From the NCBI RefSeq assembly GCF_000647975.1, contig NZ_JFKE01000009.1, positions 1 through 64,000 of the forward strand: a stretch of 64,000 nucleotides of DNA, in the 5' to 3' direction. The notes under the pieces are model-generated. The model was not told the DNA's origin. It saw only the letters and a list, made by a program, of their open reading frames with translations, and made no database searches. Positions within the stretch are counted from its first letter, which is position 1. Each line of letters begins with the position of its first letter. Both the position numbers and the translations under genes were made by a program. Shown piece by piece: positions 50,624 to 58,336 of the stretch. This DNA is from Actibacterium mucosum KCTC 23349 (GTDB taxonomy: Bacteria; Pseudomonadota; Alphaproteobacteria; Rhodobacterales; Rhodobacteraceae).

Positions 50624-51349
50624 CTATTCCTCCAGCTGCTGCAGATCGTGAATGATGATGGCGCTGCGCGTGATCTCGACCACGCCTGCGGCTTTCAACT
50701 TGTCCAGCGATTGGGTCACCCATTGCCGCGTCGCACCAACAATGGCCGCGATCTGTTCATAAGTGACGGTGCGGTCCACCACGATCGTGTTGCCTTCGGG
50801 GCGTCCGGTTGTGTTGGCAAGGATAACCAGCAACTGGCTCAGCCGTTCCGAAACCGACCGCGTGCCCAACATCTGGATCAACGCGGAATAGCTTTTGCCC
50901 TTGGCCACCAGCCCCTCGATCACGCCAACGGCCACGTCGGGCACCTCGCGCACCAGTTTCAGCAGGCTCGTGCCCGACAGAAACAGCAGCTCGCAAGGTT
51001 CCAGCGCATCAGCCGACCACACATGCCGCCCGCGCGCAAAAACCTCGGGGCCGCCAACGAAATGGCCGCTGCTCCAATAGGCCAGCGTGATTTCACGCCC
51101 CGACGGTCCGGCGTAATAGGTGCGCACGCGCCCGCTTTCGATGATCCAGACCCCGGTATGGGGCGCACCCTGGTGAAATATCCCGTCACCCTTGGCGAAC
51201 CGGCACCGCGAACCAAGACTGCGCACCCGCTTCTGGTCATCCGGCGACAGGTCCGTCAAAAAGCCCGCGCCCTCGTTCAGCTCGGCGAAGTATTCGGACA
51301 GAAAAATCGCCCCGACCGGGCTGTCAGAAGTTTCGGTGTCGTGCATCAT
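50624..51349 (-). CDS. Crp/Fnr-family transcriptional regulator
   Basis: A 241-residue regulator: cyclic-nucleotide-binding-type jelly roll (residues about 25-145, IFHQGAPHTGVWIIESGRVRTYYAGPSGREITLAYW) and a C-terminal Crp helix-turn-helix (VTYEQIAAIVGATRQWVTQSLDKL). The N-terminal cysteines of Fnr are absent, so direct oxygen sensing by an Fe-S cluster is unlikely. Its start overlaps the cytochrome gene stop. As the last gene of the transporter/cytochrome operon it may regulate that operon. Confidence 0.9.
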   Translation of the reverse strand: MMHDTETSDSPVGAIFLSEYFAELNEGAGFLTDLSPDDQKRVRSLGSRCRFAKGDGIFHQGAPHTGVWIIESGRVRTYYAGPSGREITLAYWSSGHFVGGPEVFARGRHVWSADALEPCELLFLSGTSLLKLVREVPDVAVGVIEGLVAKGKSYSALIQMLGTRSVSERLSQLLVILANTTGRPEGNTIVVDRTVTYEQIAAIVGATRQWVTQSLDKLKAAGVVEITRSAIIIHDLQQLEE

Positions 51350-51921
51350 TCACGTGGCTCGGCCGCAAGGTATTGCGCAATGGCGGCAAGTGTTGCGTCA
51401 CCTTGTGGCAGCAATGCGGGATGGTCAACGCCCAAGGGGCCAGGCCGCCGCGCGCCTGACTGGAAATCCTGCATCTGCTTGGTCAGGTAACCGGCATGCT
51501 GCGCGGTCAGGAAAGGCACACCCGACAGCTCGGCGGCCTGATCGTGGCAATTGCCACAACCGGCCTCGGCATAGGCCGCCCGACCGGTGCCGTCATCGGT
51601 TGCCGGGGCGGGCGCGGGGGCGTCCTGCGTGGCGAACCATTCAACGGCAACAGGGATCTCTTCGGGTTTCAACTCGGTCACGATGGCCATCATCTGGCCG
51701 CCATCATTGGTGCGGTGCCCGGTCAAAAACCCATGAACCTGCGTCGTCAGATAGTCCGGATCCTGCCCGGCAAGGTTCGGAAACTTGGCCGTATGCGACA
51801 CGCCGAACAACCCGTGACACAGCGCGCAGCGCTCGTAGGGTGGGAATTCATCCGCGGCGAAATCGGCCAGCGCAGGGCCGGTCGACATGGCAAGGCATAC
51901 CAGCGCCGCCTTAAGATCCAT
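51346..51921 (-). CDS. Dihaem cytochrome c (c4 type)
   Basis: A 191-residue periplasmic protein with signal peptide ending in GPALA. Two haem sites, CALCHG near residue 32 and CGNCHD near residue 123, and a Met-containing GGQMMAIV/LTKQMQDF after each site as axial ligands, as in cytochrome c4. ATG 51921 lies within the end of the PCu(A)C gene. It probably carries electrons to a terminal oxidase or from an unknown periplasmic dehydrogenase. Confidence 0.88.
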   Translation of the reverse strand: MDLKAALVCLAMSTGPALADFAADEFPPYERCALCHGLFGVSHTAKFPNLAGQDPDYLTTQVHGFLTGHRTNDGGQMMAIVTELKPEEIPVAVEWFATQDAPAPAPATDDGTGRAAYAEAGCGNCHDQAAELSGVPFLTAQHAGYLTKQMQDFQSGARRPGPLGVDHPALLPQGDATLAAIAQYLAAEPRE

Positions 51922-52387
51922 GTTTGTGGTCGTGATGCTTGTCATGGCCATGGCCGCTGTGATCATGCGCCTTGTGCCTCTTCATGACCATCGCGGTCAC
52001 CTGCTCGACCTCGCCATTGGCAAATTCCAGCGACAGCTCGATCATGTCCCCTTCGGACACCGGCGCCTTCGGTTTCATCAACATGAAATGAAGGCCGCCA
52101 TGTTCGAAGGTCACGGTTGTGCCGGGCCCAATTTCCACCAGATCCACGGCGCTCATCATCGCGACGCCGTCTTTCTCGGTGGATTCGTGAATATGCGCCA
52201 TGGCATAGGCCGGGGCCGACACGCCGATCAATTGCCGCGGGGTGTCCCCGGTGTTCGTGATCGACATAAAGGCCGCATGCGCCGCCACGCCCGGAGGGGC
52301 CAGCGGAATGATCGGGTTCTCCACCGACACCCCATCGGCAAAGGCAAGGCCGGGCAGGCACATCAGGGCAAGGGCAAGCCGTTTCAT
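51911..52387 (-). CDS. PCu(A)C-type periplasmic copper chaperone
   Basis: A 158-residue protein with a signal peptide (ALALMCLPGLAFA). The copper motif is present: His-x10-Met in HIHESTEKDGVAMM and His-x-Met in GGLHFMLM. The C-terminus adds a His-rich tail (KAHDHSGHGHDKHHDHKH) that may bind Cu(II) as well. It delivers Cu(I) to SCO or directly to CuA/CuB sites. It overlaps SCO and the cytochrome gene. Confidence 0.93.
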   Translation of the reverse strand: MKRLALALMCLPGLAFADGVSVENPIIPLAPPGVAAHAAFMSITNTGDTPRQLIGVSAPAYAMAHIHESTEKDGVAMMSAVDLVEIGPGTTVTFEHGGLHFMLMKPKAPVSEGDMIELSLEFANGEVEQVTAMVMKRHKAHDHSGHGHDKHHDHKHGS

Positions 52388-52977
52388 TGGGAAAGTTCCT
52401 TTCGATACGAGATCTGCATGCGGGCCAGAAACTCGGCGGTCTGGCCGGGGTCAAACGGAGGCTGCAGCTTGGCCCGCAAAGTGCCATCGGGGGCGATGAC
52501 GGACACGGACGAGCTGTGCTGTACCTCGTAATAGCCAGACGAATCCGGCGTCATGATGCGATAGAAGCTGTCCGTCGCCTCGACCAAGGCGTCGATCTGA
52601 TCGCGGGCGCCGGTAAAACTGCGGAAATCGGGGTGAAAGAACTTGGCATATTCACTGACCGTTTCAGCGTCGCGATCCGGATCGACCGAGATAAACACCA
52701 CCTTGGGAACGTTGTCGGGCCGCACGCGCAGGCTGGTTTCGCTGACAGCGGCCTCGAGGTTGCCAAGGGTAAACGGGCAGACATCCGGGCAGGACAGGAA
52801 ACCGAACATCACGATGGTCCAGGCATCGGTCAGGTCGCGTTCGGTAAAGGTCTCACCCAGGTCGTTGGTGTAGACAAAGGCGGGCATTTCCACCGGTTCG
52901 TCCAGCATCACACCCTGCACCTGCGCGGTGGCGGGCACGGCAAAGGCGACGATCAGCGCTGCAAGAAGATGTCTCAT
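52384..52977 (-). CDS. SCO1/SenC-family copper/thiol protein
   Basis: A 197-residue membrane-anchored or exported thioredoxin-fold protein. The copper ligands Cys-x3-Cys are in FLSCPDVCPF, and the distal His is in YEVQHSSSV. It works with PCu(A)C in copper insertion into cytochrome oxidase or another copper enzyme. It overlaps the ABC ATPase gene by four bases, tying copper delivery to the transporter operon. Confidence 0.93.
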   Translation of the reverse strand: MRHLLAALIVAFAVPATAQVQGVMLDEPVEMPAFVYTNDLGETFTERDLTDAWTIVMFGFLSCPDVCPFTLGNLEAAVSETSLRVRPDNVPKVVFISVDPDRDAETVSEYAKFFHPDFRSFTGARDQIDALVEATDSFYRIMTPDSSGYYEVQHSSSVSVIAPDGTLRAKLQPPFDPGQTAEFLARMQISYRKELSQ

Positions 52978-53810
52978 GTGTTCTGGCTTTCAAAGGCTTT
53001 GCGGCTTTCTGCCTTGATCGTGTCCAGGCAGAACTGGCGCGCCTTGATGTATTCCGGGGTCGCGGCCATGTCGGTGGAACGCGGGCGGGGCAGGTCGATC
53101 TTGACGTCTTCGATGATGCGCCCCGGTGCGGCGCTCATGATCAGAACACGGTCCGCAAGGAACACGGCCTCGTCCACGTCATGGGTGACAAAAACAACCG
53201 TGGTGCCGAACTTGCGCCAGATATCCAGAAGGCTTTCCTGCATCATCAGGCGCGTCTGCGCGTCCAGCGCGCCAAAAGGCTCGTCCATCAGCAGAACCGA
53301 CGGGTAATTGGCCAGCGCCCGTGCAATGCCCACGCGCTGCTGCATGCCGCCCGACAATTCGGCCGGATAGCGGTCGCCAAACTTTTTCAGCCCCACGAGT
53401 TCCAGGAACGTATTGGCGGTTGATCCGGCCTCGATCCGGCCGTGCCCGGCCATTTTCGGGCCGAAGGCAACGTTTTCATACACCGTCTTCCACGGCAGCA
53501 ACGAATATTGCTGAAACACCATGCCGCGGTCGGGGCCGGGGCGGTCCACCTTTTTGTCGTCGATGGTAACCTCGCCGGTCGATGGCGCGACATAGCCGGC
53601 AATTGCGTTCATCAATGTCGACTTGCCACAGCCGGACGGGCCAAGGATGCACACGAACTCGCCCGCCGCGATGTCGATGGACGTGGTTTCCACGGCCAGA
53701 TGCGCATTGGCGCCCGTGCCAAAGCTGATCGACACGTCCGCGACCGAGATTTGCCCTTTGCCCTTTTCGTCAGGCTGGCGCGGGGTTTTGAATTTCAGAA
53801 CATCAAGCAT
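52974..53810 (-). CDS. NitT/TauT-type ABC transporter ATP-binding protein
   Basis: ATPase of 278 residues of the nitrate/sulfonate/taurine group. Walker A GPSGCGKST, Q-loop MVFQQYSLLPWKTV, signature LSGGMQQRVGIARAL, Walker B VLLMDEPFGALDAQTR. Start MLDVLKFKTP is taken because it overlaps the stop of the preceding membrane protein gene. Substrate unknown. Confidence 0.9.
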   Translation of the reverse strand: MLDVLKFKTPRQPDEKGKGQISVADVSISFGTGANAHLAVETTSIDIAAGEFVCILGPSGCGKSTLMNAIAGYVAPSTGEVTIDDKKVDRPGPDRGMVFQQYSLLPWKTVYENVAFGPKMAGHGRIEAGSTANTFLELVGLKKFGDRYPAELSGGMQQRVGIARALANYPSVLLMDEPFGALDAQTRLMMQESLLDIWRKFGTTVVFVTHDVDEAVFLADRVLIMSAAPGRIIEDVKIDLPRPRSTDMAATPEYIKARQFCLDTIKAESRKAFESQNT

Positions 53811-54492
53811 GTGAAGCCTCTGCAATTGGTTCGGGCTCAGGTCGTGATTTGTGCCACGCAAGGAAAAGGATCAGTGCCACCAACAGGCCGAAACCACCGC
53901 CCGTCAGAACCGGGCCCATGGTTTCCATCGCCAACGAGGTCGACACGCCCAGCCCCAGCATGGCCAGCCCCACCACCCAGGACGGTGTGGCGCAGCAGAC
54001 GACCCAGCTCATCGTGGCGTTTGTCATGGCCACCAGAACCGCGCCCAACCCGGTTGTTGCGCGCAAGGTGCCGGTGTTCGCGGTGCTGCAGGTCTCGCGC
54101 CGGGTCAGGGCCATGCAAAGCGACACGGTGGCCCCCAGAATGAACAACACCAACAGGCGGGACGGAACGACGTTCAGGCTCCATTCCGAAATGCCCATGC
54201 CATAGTCGTAGTTCATCTTGCCAATCTCCAGCAGCCACTCCTCCCACACGATGGGGGGAATGTCGGACCACGACGGGGTAGACTTGATGATCCACGCGAC
54301 ATTGGCGACCCAGTTGTAACCGGTGACATAGTTCGGAAGGGCCTGAAACCGGACGATCAGGGCGATCATCATCAGGACCTGAAACAGCAGGGCAAAGATC
54401 AGACCATGCAAAAGCATGCGCTTCCAATTGCCGCGAATATCGGTCCAAAGGGTAGAAAACATCGCGCGCATCAGCGGGTCCTTTTCTGCCAT
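53803..54492 (-). CDS. Membrane protein of unknown function in the ABC operon
   Basis: A 229-residue protein with about five membrane helices, encoded between the permease and the ATPase with overlaps of 22 and 8 bases. It lacks the EAA loop and is not a second permease. Distinctive features are the long loop YNWVANVAWIIKSTPSWSD and the cysteine-bearing stretch RRETCSTANTGTL and MSWVVCCATPSW. The paired cysteines in or near the membrane could bind copper or haem, which would suit the neighbouring copper genes. I do not recognise the family. Confidence 0.75.
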   Translation of the reverse strand: MAEKDPLMRAMFSTLWTDIRGNWKRMLLHGLIFALLFQVLMMIALIVRFQALPNYVTGYNWVANVAWIIKSTPSWSDIPPIVWEEWLLEIGKMNYDYGMGISEWSLNVVPSRLLVLFILGATVSLCMALTRRETCSTANTGTLRATTGLGAVLVAMTNATMSWVVCCATPSWVVGLAMLGLGVSTSLAMETMGPVLTGGGFGLLVALILFLAWHKSRPEPEPIAEASHA

Positions 54493-55361
54493 TTCAACAT
54501 CGGTTTGGTGATCATCTTCACGGCTGCGGTTGACCCGGTGCCAAGGAACCCGATCACCAGCATGCCAACGACGATGTCCTGATAGTTGATCAGGCTATAC
54601 GCATCCCACGTGAAATAGCCGATGCCATACTGGCCCGAGATGATCTCGCCCGCCAAAAGCGAGAACCAGCTGACGCCCATCCCGATGGCAAGACCGGCCG
54701 CAATCGACGGCAGTGCCGCCGGGATCACCACGTGCCGGAACACCGCCCAGCGGCTGGCGCCCAACGACTGCACCGCGCGCACCAGAACCTCGGGCGTCTG
54801 CTCGACGCCATGCAAGGTGTTCAGAACAATGGGAAACAAAGCACCCAGGAAGGTGATGTAGATGATCGAGCTTTCCTCGGTCGGCCACATCAGGATGGCC
54901 AACGGGATCCAAGCCACGGCCGGGATCGGGCGCACGACCTCGATATAGGGCATGATGAACGCGCGGGCGATGCGCGAGCGGCCCATGATCAGGCCGATGA
55001 AGATGCCCAGCACCGTGGCCAGAGTGTAACTGATCAGGATCCGGCGCATCGATACGCCGATATGGGTCCAGAATATCTCGGTCTGGATATGGCCGACGAA
55101 CGCGGTCAGCACACGCCATGGCGACGGCACGTTCGAGAAATTGATGTAAAAGTCCAGGTTGATGGCGGTTGCAAGGTGCCACAGCAGCGCGCCGGCGCTG
55201 AGGGACAGGAAGACCATGCCAATGCTACCGGCCTGCTTGCGACCGATGCGCAGCGCGGATATCGGGCTGGCCTTGGGGGCAGGCGCGGGCGCTGCCTTTG
55301 CCGTGGGCCGTGGTTGCGTTGCTTGGTTCGCAACTTCCTTGGTCTGTAAAGCCGTCGCCAT
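54471..55361 (-). CDS. NitT/TauT-type ABC transporter permease
   Basis: Permease of 296 residues with six helices behind an unusual Ala/Pro-rich cytosolic N-terminus (about residues 10-45). EAA loop AVQSLGASRWAVFRHVVIPAALPSI. The segment RPIPAVAWIPLAILMWP is typical of TauC/SsuC proteins. It overlaps the downstream membrane protein gene. Confidence 0.9.
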   Translation of the reverse strand: MATALQTKEVANQATQPRPTAKAAPAPAPKASPISALRIGRKQAGSIGMVFLSLSAGALLWHLATAINLDFYINFSNVPSPWRVLTAFVGHIQTEIFWTHIGVSMRRILISYTLATVLGIFIGLIMGRSRIARAFIMPYIEVVRPIPAVAWIPLAILMWPTEESSIIYITFLGALFPIVLNTLHGVEQTPEVLVRAVQSLGASRWAVFRHVVIPAALPSIAAGLAIGMGVSWFSLLAGEIISGQYGIGYFTWDAYSLINYQDIVVGMLVIGFLGTGSTAAVKMITKPMLKWQKRTR

Positions 55362-55391
55362 CTTGTCAGCCTTCTGTAAAACGTTTCAGGC

Positions 55392-55409
55392 CGGGGCGCT
55401 GACGCCCCG
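55392..55409 (-). other. Hairpin between substrate-binding protein and permease genes
   Basis: CGGGGCG and CGCCCCG pair around a four-base loop in the 72-base gap. Without a U run it likely protects the binding-protein mRNA and lowers readthrough. Confidence 0.5.
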
Positions 55410-55433
55410 ACCCCTGCCTATCAAGACGGGCCG

Positions 55434-56810
55434 TTAGCCTTCGGAGATGAAGTCGGCGATGGCCTCGTCAAAGCTGACCAGCGCCCCACCGGTTTTGCCG
55501 GCATAGGCCTCGGCCTCGCCCTTGCGCAGGAAGGTGGCATAGTCGTCACCCGACTTGACCCAGAACGCGGTCTTGCCGAACAGTTTCAGGCCGGTTTCCA
55601 CGTCATAGACATAGGTGGCGTTCACCAGTGCCGCCGTGGCGCGAATGTCTGCCATGGCTTTCAGGAATTCGGGCAGCGTGCCGAACGAGGCCACGCCATC
55701 GCGCGAGTGCCAGATTTCCATCGGCAGGCCCTTGTTTGCCGCCAGCGGGTCAACAACCACGGCTTTTTCGGCCTCATAGTCTACGCCCAGGTCAGCATAG
55801 GCCGCCTTGATATAGTCCTCGTTGATCCATGCGTCGAAATCCAGCGGCGGAATGGCTTTTTCCTTGACCAGAACACCGTGGTTGAACGCCAGCGCATCCA
55901 CCCATTCCTGTTTCACGGTCGGCTCAAGCGTCAGGTGGCCACCTTCCGAGAAGTACAGGTACAGCACCTCTTTCTCGACGCCGGTCCAGCCTTCCATCAG
56001 GGTCACGGCCTGCATGGGATCTTCGCGGATCCATTCGCCCGCCTCCCAAACGGCCTTGATGAAGGCCTCGACCACTTCGGGGTATTCAACGGCAAAATCT
56101 TCGCGCACCACGACACCGTGCAGGTAGGGCACACCGGTTTCCGAGCCGTCAAAGATCTTGCGGCCGGTGCCGCGGAATTCCATGATCTCGGACCACGGGC
56201 AGAAATCCGAGTGGGCGTCGATCTTGCCGGCGGCGATATTCGCGGCACCTACGGCGGGGCTCTGGTTTTTCAGAACGTATTCCGAGGTGGGAATGTTGTT
56301 GTCCTGCATGGCTTTCAGCAGCATGCCCCAAGCGGCCGAACCAACCGGGGTGGACACTTCTTTGCCGGCCAGCTGATCGATCGAGTACAGATCGCTGTCG
56401 ACCGGCACAACAATCGCGTTGCCCGAGCCCTTTAGGTTGTAACCCGTCCCGGCCACGTAAAGCGTGCGCAGGCTGTCGGTTTCCTGAAACTTGGCGCCGT
56501 TTACGATCAGCGGATAGTCACCCATCACGCCAAAGTTCAGCTTGTTGGCCAGCATCTGGTTGGTGATCGGCCCACCCGAGCTGTAATCCGCCCAGCTGAC
56601 ATCGTATTTGGCGTCGGCATATTTGCCGTCCGTGGGCAGGTATTTTTCCAGCAGGCCCAGCTCTTTTACAACGATACCGGCGGTGTAGGTGTCGGTACAC
56701 ATGGACTGGTGCCCAATGGCGATACTGATCTTTTCGGCCGAAGCCATAGAGGCCATAGATACCAGCGATGCACCAAGCAACGCAGACTTCAATGTGTAGT
56801 TCCTGATCAT
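55434..56810 (-). CDS. NitT/TauT-type ABC transporter substrate-binding protein
   Basis: A 458-residue periplasmic protein, longer than usual for the sulfonate/nitrate group, with signal peptide (LLGASLVSMASMASA). Notable motifs: IAIGHQSMCTDTYTAGIVVKEL at the N-terminus, WADYSSGGPITNQMLANKLNFGVMGDYPLIVNGA, and DAHSDFCPWSEIMEFRGTG. The two cysteines in conserved-looking motifs are unusual. It probably binds a small anion or sulfur/nitrogen compound. It leads the operon that continues through copper chaperones to the Crp/Fnr gene. Confidence 0.88.
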   Translation of the reverse strand: MIRNYTLKSALLGASLVSMASMASAEKISIAIGHQSMCTDTYTAGIVVKELGLLEKYLPTDGKYADAKYDVSWADYSSGGPITNQMLANKLNFGVMGDYPLIVNGAKFQETDSLRTLYVAGTGYNLKGSGNAIVVPVDSDLYSIDQLAGKEVSTPVGSAAWGMLLKAMQDNNIPTSEYVLKNQSPAVGAANIAAGKIDAHSDFCPWSEIMEFRGTGRKIFDGSETGVPYLHGVVVREDFAVEYPEVVEAFIKAVWEAGEWIREDPMQAVTLMEGWTGVEKEVLYLYFSEGGHLTLEPTVKQEWVDALAFNHGVLVKEKAIPPLDFDAWINEDYIKAAYADLGVDYEAEKAVVVDPLAANKGLPMEIWHSRDGVASFGTLPEFLKAMADIRATAALVNATYVYDVETGLKLFGKTAFWVKSGDDYATFLRKGEAEAYAGKTGGALVSFDEAIADFISEG

Positions 56811-56828
56811 AGCGACGTTCCCTTAGAA

Positions 56829-56860
56829 GATTTCAGTAAGTCGAAACTGAAATCAGTATC
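56829..56860 (-). promoter_or_regulatory. Promoter and overlapping inverted repeat of the ABC/copper operon
   Basis: On the minus strand TTGCAC, 16 bases, then GATACT (56860-56855) form a sigma-70-like promoter. Directly after the -10, GATTTCAG and CTGAAATC form a perfect 8-base inverted repeat with a 10-base spacer over the transcription start. It is a good repressor operator. The rest of the 305-base gap up to 57115 contains the elements at 56964-56999 and 57054-57077 and an AT-rich patch near 57000-57030. Confidence 0.55.
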
Positions 56861-56963
56861 AGGGCAGTTTTCTGCGGTGCAAAACGCCAGCCGTTAACAA
56901 ATTGACAGCATTTCCCGTTTGCCCATTTTTTCGCCCACTTATTTCGGCTTTGGGGCGCAATTT

Positions 56964-56999
56964 GTCACTTTCGTGACGGGATTTCCGCGAATCGATTCG
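56964..56999. promoter_or_regulatory. Two adjacent palindromes upstream of the ABC/copper operon
   Basis: GTCAC-TTTC-GTGAC (56964-56977) and CGAATCGATTCG (56988-56999) are both perfect palindromes, 10 bases apart, about 155-190 bases upstream of the binding-protein start. They could be activator sites, for example for the Crp/Fnr protein of the same operon, though neither matches TTGAT-N4-ATCAA or TGTGA-N6-TCACA. Confidence 0.4.
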
Positions 57000-57053
57000 A
57001 AAAAAAATTCTTTAAATACAATAACTTAAGTGCATTTTTGGGCGACGAAAGCG

Positions 57054-57077
57054 CCCCTGACAGCAATGCTGTAGGGG
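57054..57077. repeat. Inverted repeat downstream of the HEAT-repeat gene
   Basis: CCCCT-GA-CAGC and GCTG-T-AGGGG pair around AAT. The TTTT follows on the plus strand, opposite to the gene that ends 39 bases away, so it would be a weak terminator for that gene; it may be bidirectional. Confidence 0.4.
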
Positions 57078-57115
57078 TTTTGCTTTCACGATGTCGGCGC
57101 CCGAAAACCGGGGTT

Positions 57116-58069
57116 TCAGGCCGCCATTTTACCCAAGGCCCAGCGTACGTTCTTGCGTACATCCGGGTCGGTATCGTCTTCGTATTTCTGCAGGAACGGC
57201 ACCGTTTCCGGCACTGCCAATTCTCCCAGAACCGCGGCGCATTCCTTGCGCAGGTTTGGCACAGGCAGATCCATCATCGGACCGATTTCCATGGCCGCAT
57301 CGGTGGCGCCCAGTTTGCCCAGCGAGCGGACGGCCTTCAGCCGAACCTGCCAGTAATCGTCATCCAGAACCGTACGCAGGGCGGGAATGCAGCCCGCGCC
57401 TCCGGTTTTCGCCAAGGTCTCGGCAGCTGCTTCGCGCACGATCCATTCGGGGTCTTGCATCCCGTCGATCAGGGTTGCCTCGGCATGTGCGGACTTGGAG
57501 AAGCCCAGCGCCGACAGCGCCGTGCGCCGCACCTTCGCCGAGGCGTCATGTGCTGCATCCCGCAAGGCGGGCAGGGCGGTTTCATCCTGCAGCCAGCCGA
57601 TCACGCCAACCGCTTCGATCCGCACCACTTCCGAGCTGTGTTGCAGCGCGGCAATGGCCGGGCCCATGGTCTCGGGGCGGCGCAGTTCCTTGATCCCGGC
57701 CAGGCATGCGGCCAGCTTGACCTCGTTCTCGTCCGACAGATGCGGCAAGATCGCGTCGCCCGAAGCGGGGTCCTTCAGCTCGGTCAGGCTGATCGCTGCC
57801 GCGTCCACCACTGCGGCGTCGCTGTCGGAAAGGGCCACAACCAGCGCGGCGGCGGTTTCCGGGCCGTCGAAATCGGTCAGGCCCTGTGCGGCCTGTTTGC
57901 GCACACCGGCATCCGCGTCAGTGATCGCCCTGGCCAGATACGGGATCGCCGCGGGGTCGGCGCTGTCGGTTAGATCCATCACCGCCATGATCCGCGCACC
58001 GGGCGAGGGGTCGTCCAACCCTTCGGCCAGGTCCTTGATGTCGTCGAAATCTTCGAAAAGTCCGCTCAC
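57116..58069 (-). CDS. HEAT-repeat protein linked to AprAB-like proteins
   Basis: A 317-residue all-helical solenoid of about nine HEAT/PBS-lyase-type repeats, each about 31 residues with a pattern such as VVRIEAVGVIGWLQDETALPALRDAAHD. No signal peptide, so cytoplasmic. It starts at GTG 58069 after GAGGCGG and lies eight bases behind the ferredoxin gene. HEAT solenoids are protein-binding scaffolds; here it may assemble the flavoprotein-ferredoxin pair or link it to a partner. Confidence 0.87.
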   Translation of the reverse strand: MSGLFEDFDDIKDLAEGLDDPSPGARIMAVMDLTDSADPAAIPYLARAITDADAGVRKQAAQGLTDFDGPETAAALVVALSDSDAAVVDAAAISLTELKDPASGDAILPHLSDENEVKLAACLAGIKELRRPETMGPAIAALQHSSEVVRIEAVGVIGWLQDETALPALRDAAHDASAKVRRTALSALGFSKSAHAEATLIDGMQDPEWIVREAAAETLAKTGGAGCIPALRTVLDDDYWQVRLKAVRSLGKLGATDAAMEIGPMMDLPVPNLRKECAAVLGELAVPETVPFLQKYEDDTDPDVRKNVRWALGKMAA

Positions 58070-58076
58070 GTCCGCC

Positions 58077-58319
58077 TCACTTCAACAGATAGGGAAGGTT
58101 CACGGTGACCGCGCCGGTGGGGCAATCCGCCTCGCACGGCATGCAGTACCAGCATTCGTCGTATTTCATATACGCGGTCTTGCCACCGTCGTCGGTTTCA
58201 ACGATCCGCAGCACGTCCAGCGGGCAGACATCCACGCAAACGGTACATCCCTTATCCGCGATACACAGGTCGTCATTCACGACCACGGGCACGGTGGTAG
58301 AGGTTTGTGCAAGGGGCAT
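58077..58319 (-). CDS. AprB-like two-cluster ferredoxin
   Basis: An 80-residue ferredoxin with two 4Fe-4S motifs: CIADKGCTVCVDVCP (C-x5-C-x2-C-x3-C) and CWYCMPCEADCP (C-x2-C-x2-C-x3-C). The second motif and the sequence after it resemble AprB, the beta subunit of adenylylsulfate reductase, but the long AprB C-terminal tail is missing. It follows the AprA-like flavoprotein by 17 bases and should be its electron partner. Confidence 0.9.
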   Translation of the reverse strand: MPLAQTSTTVPVVVNDDLCIADKGCTVCVDVCPLDVLRIVETDDGGKTAYMKYDECWYCMPCEADCPTGAVTVNLPYLLK

Positions 58320-58336
58320 ATCGTGAGTCCTTTTTC

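Noticed and set aside
57054-57077. Intrinsic terminator for the HEAT-repeat gene
   Set aside because: The T run is on the wrong strand for that gene; kept only as an inverted repeat.
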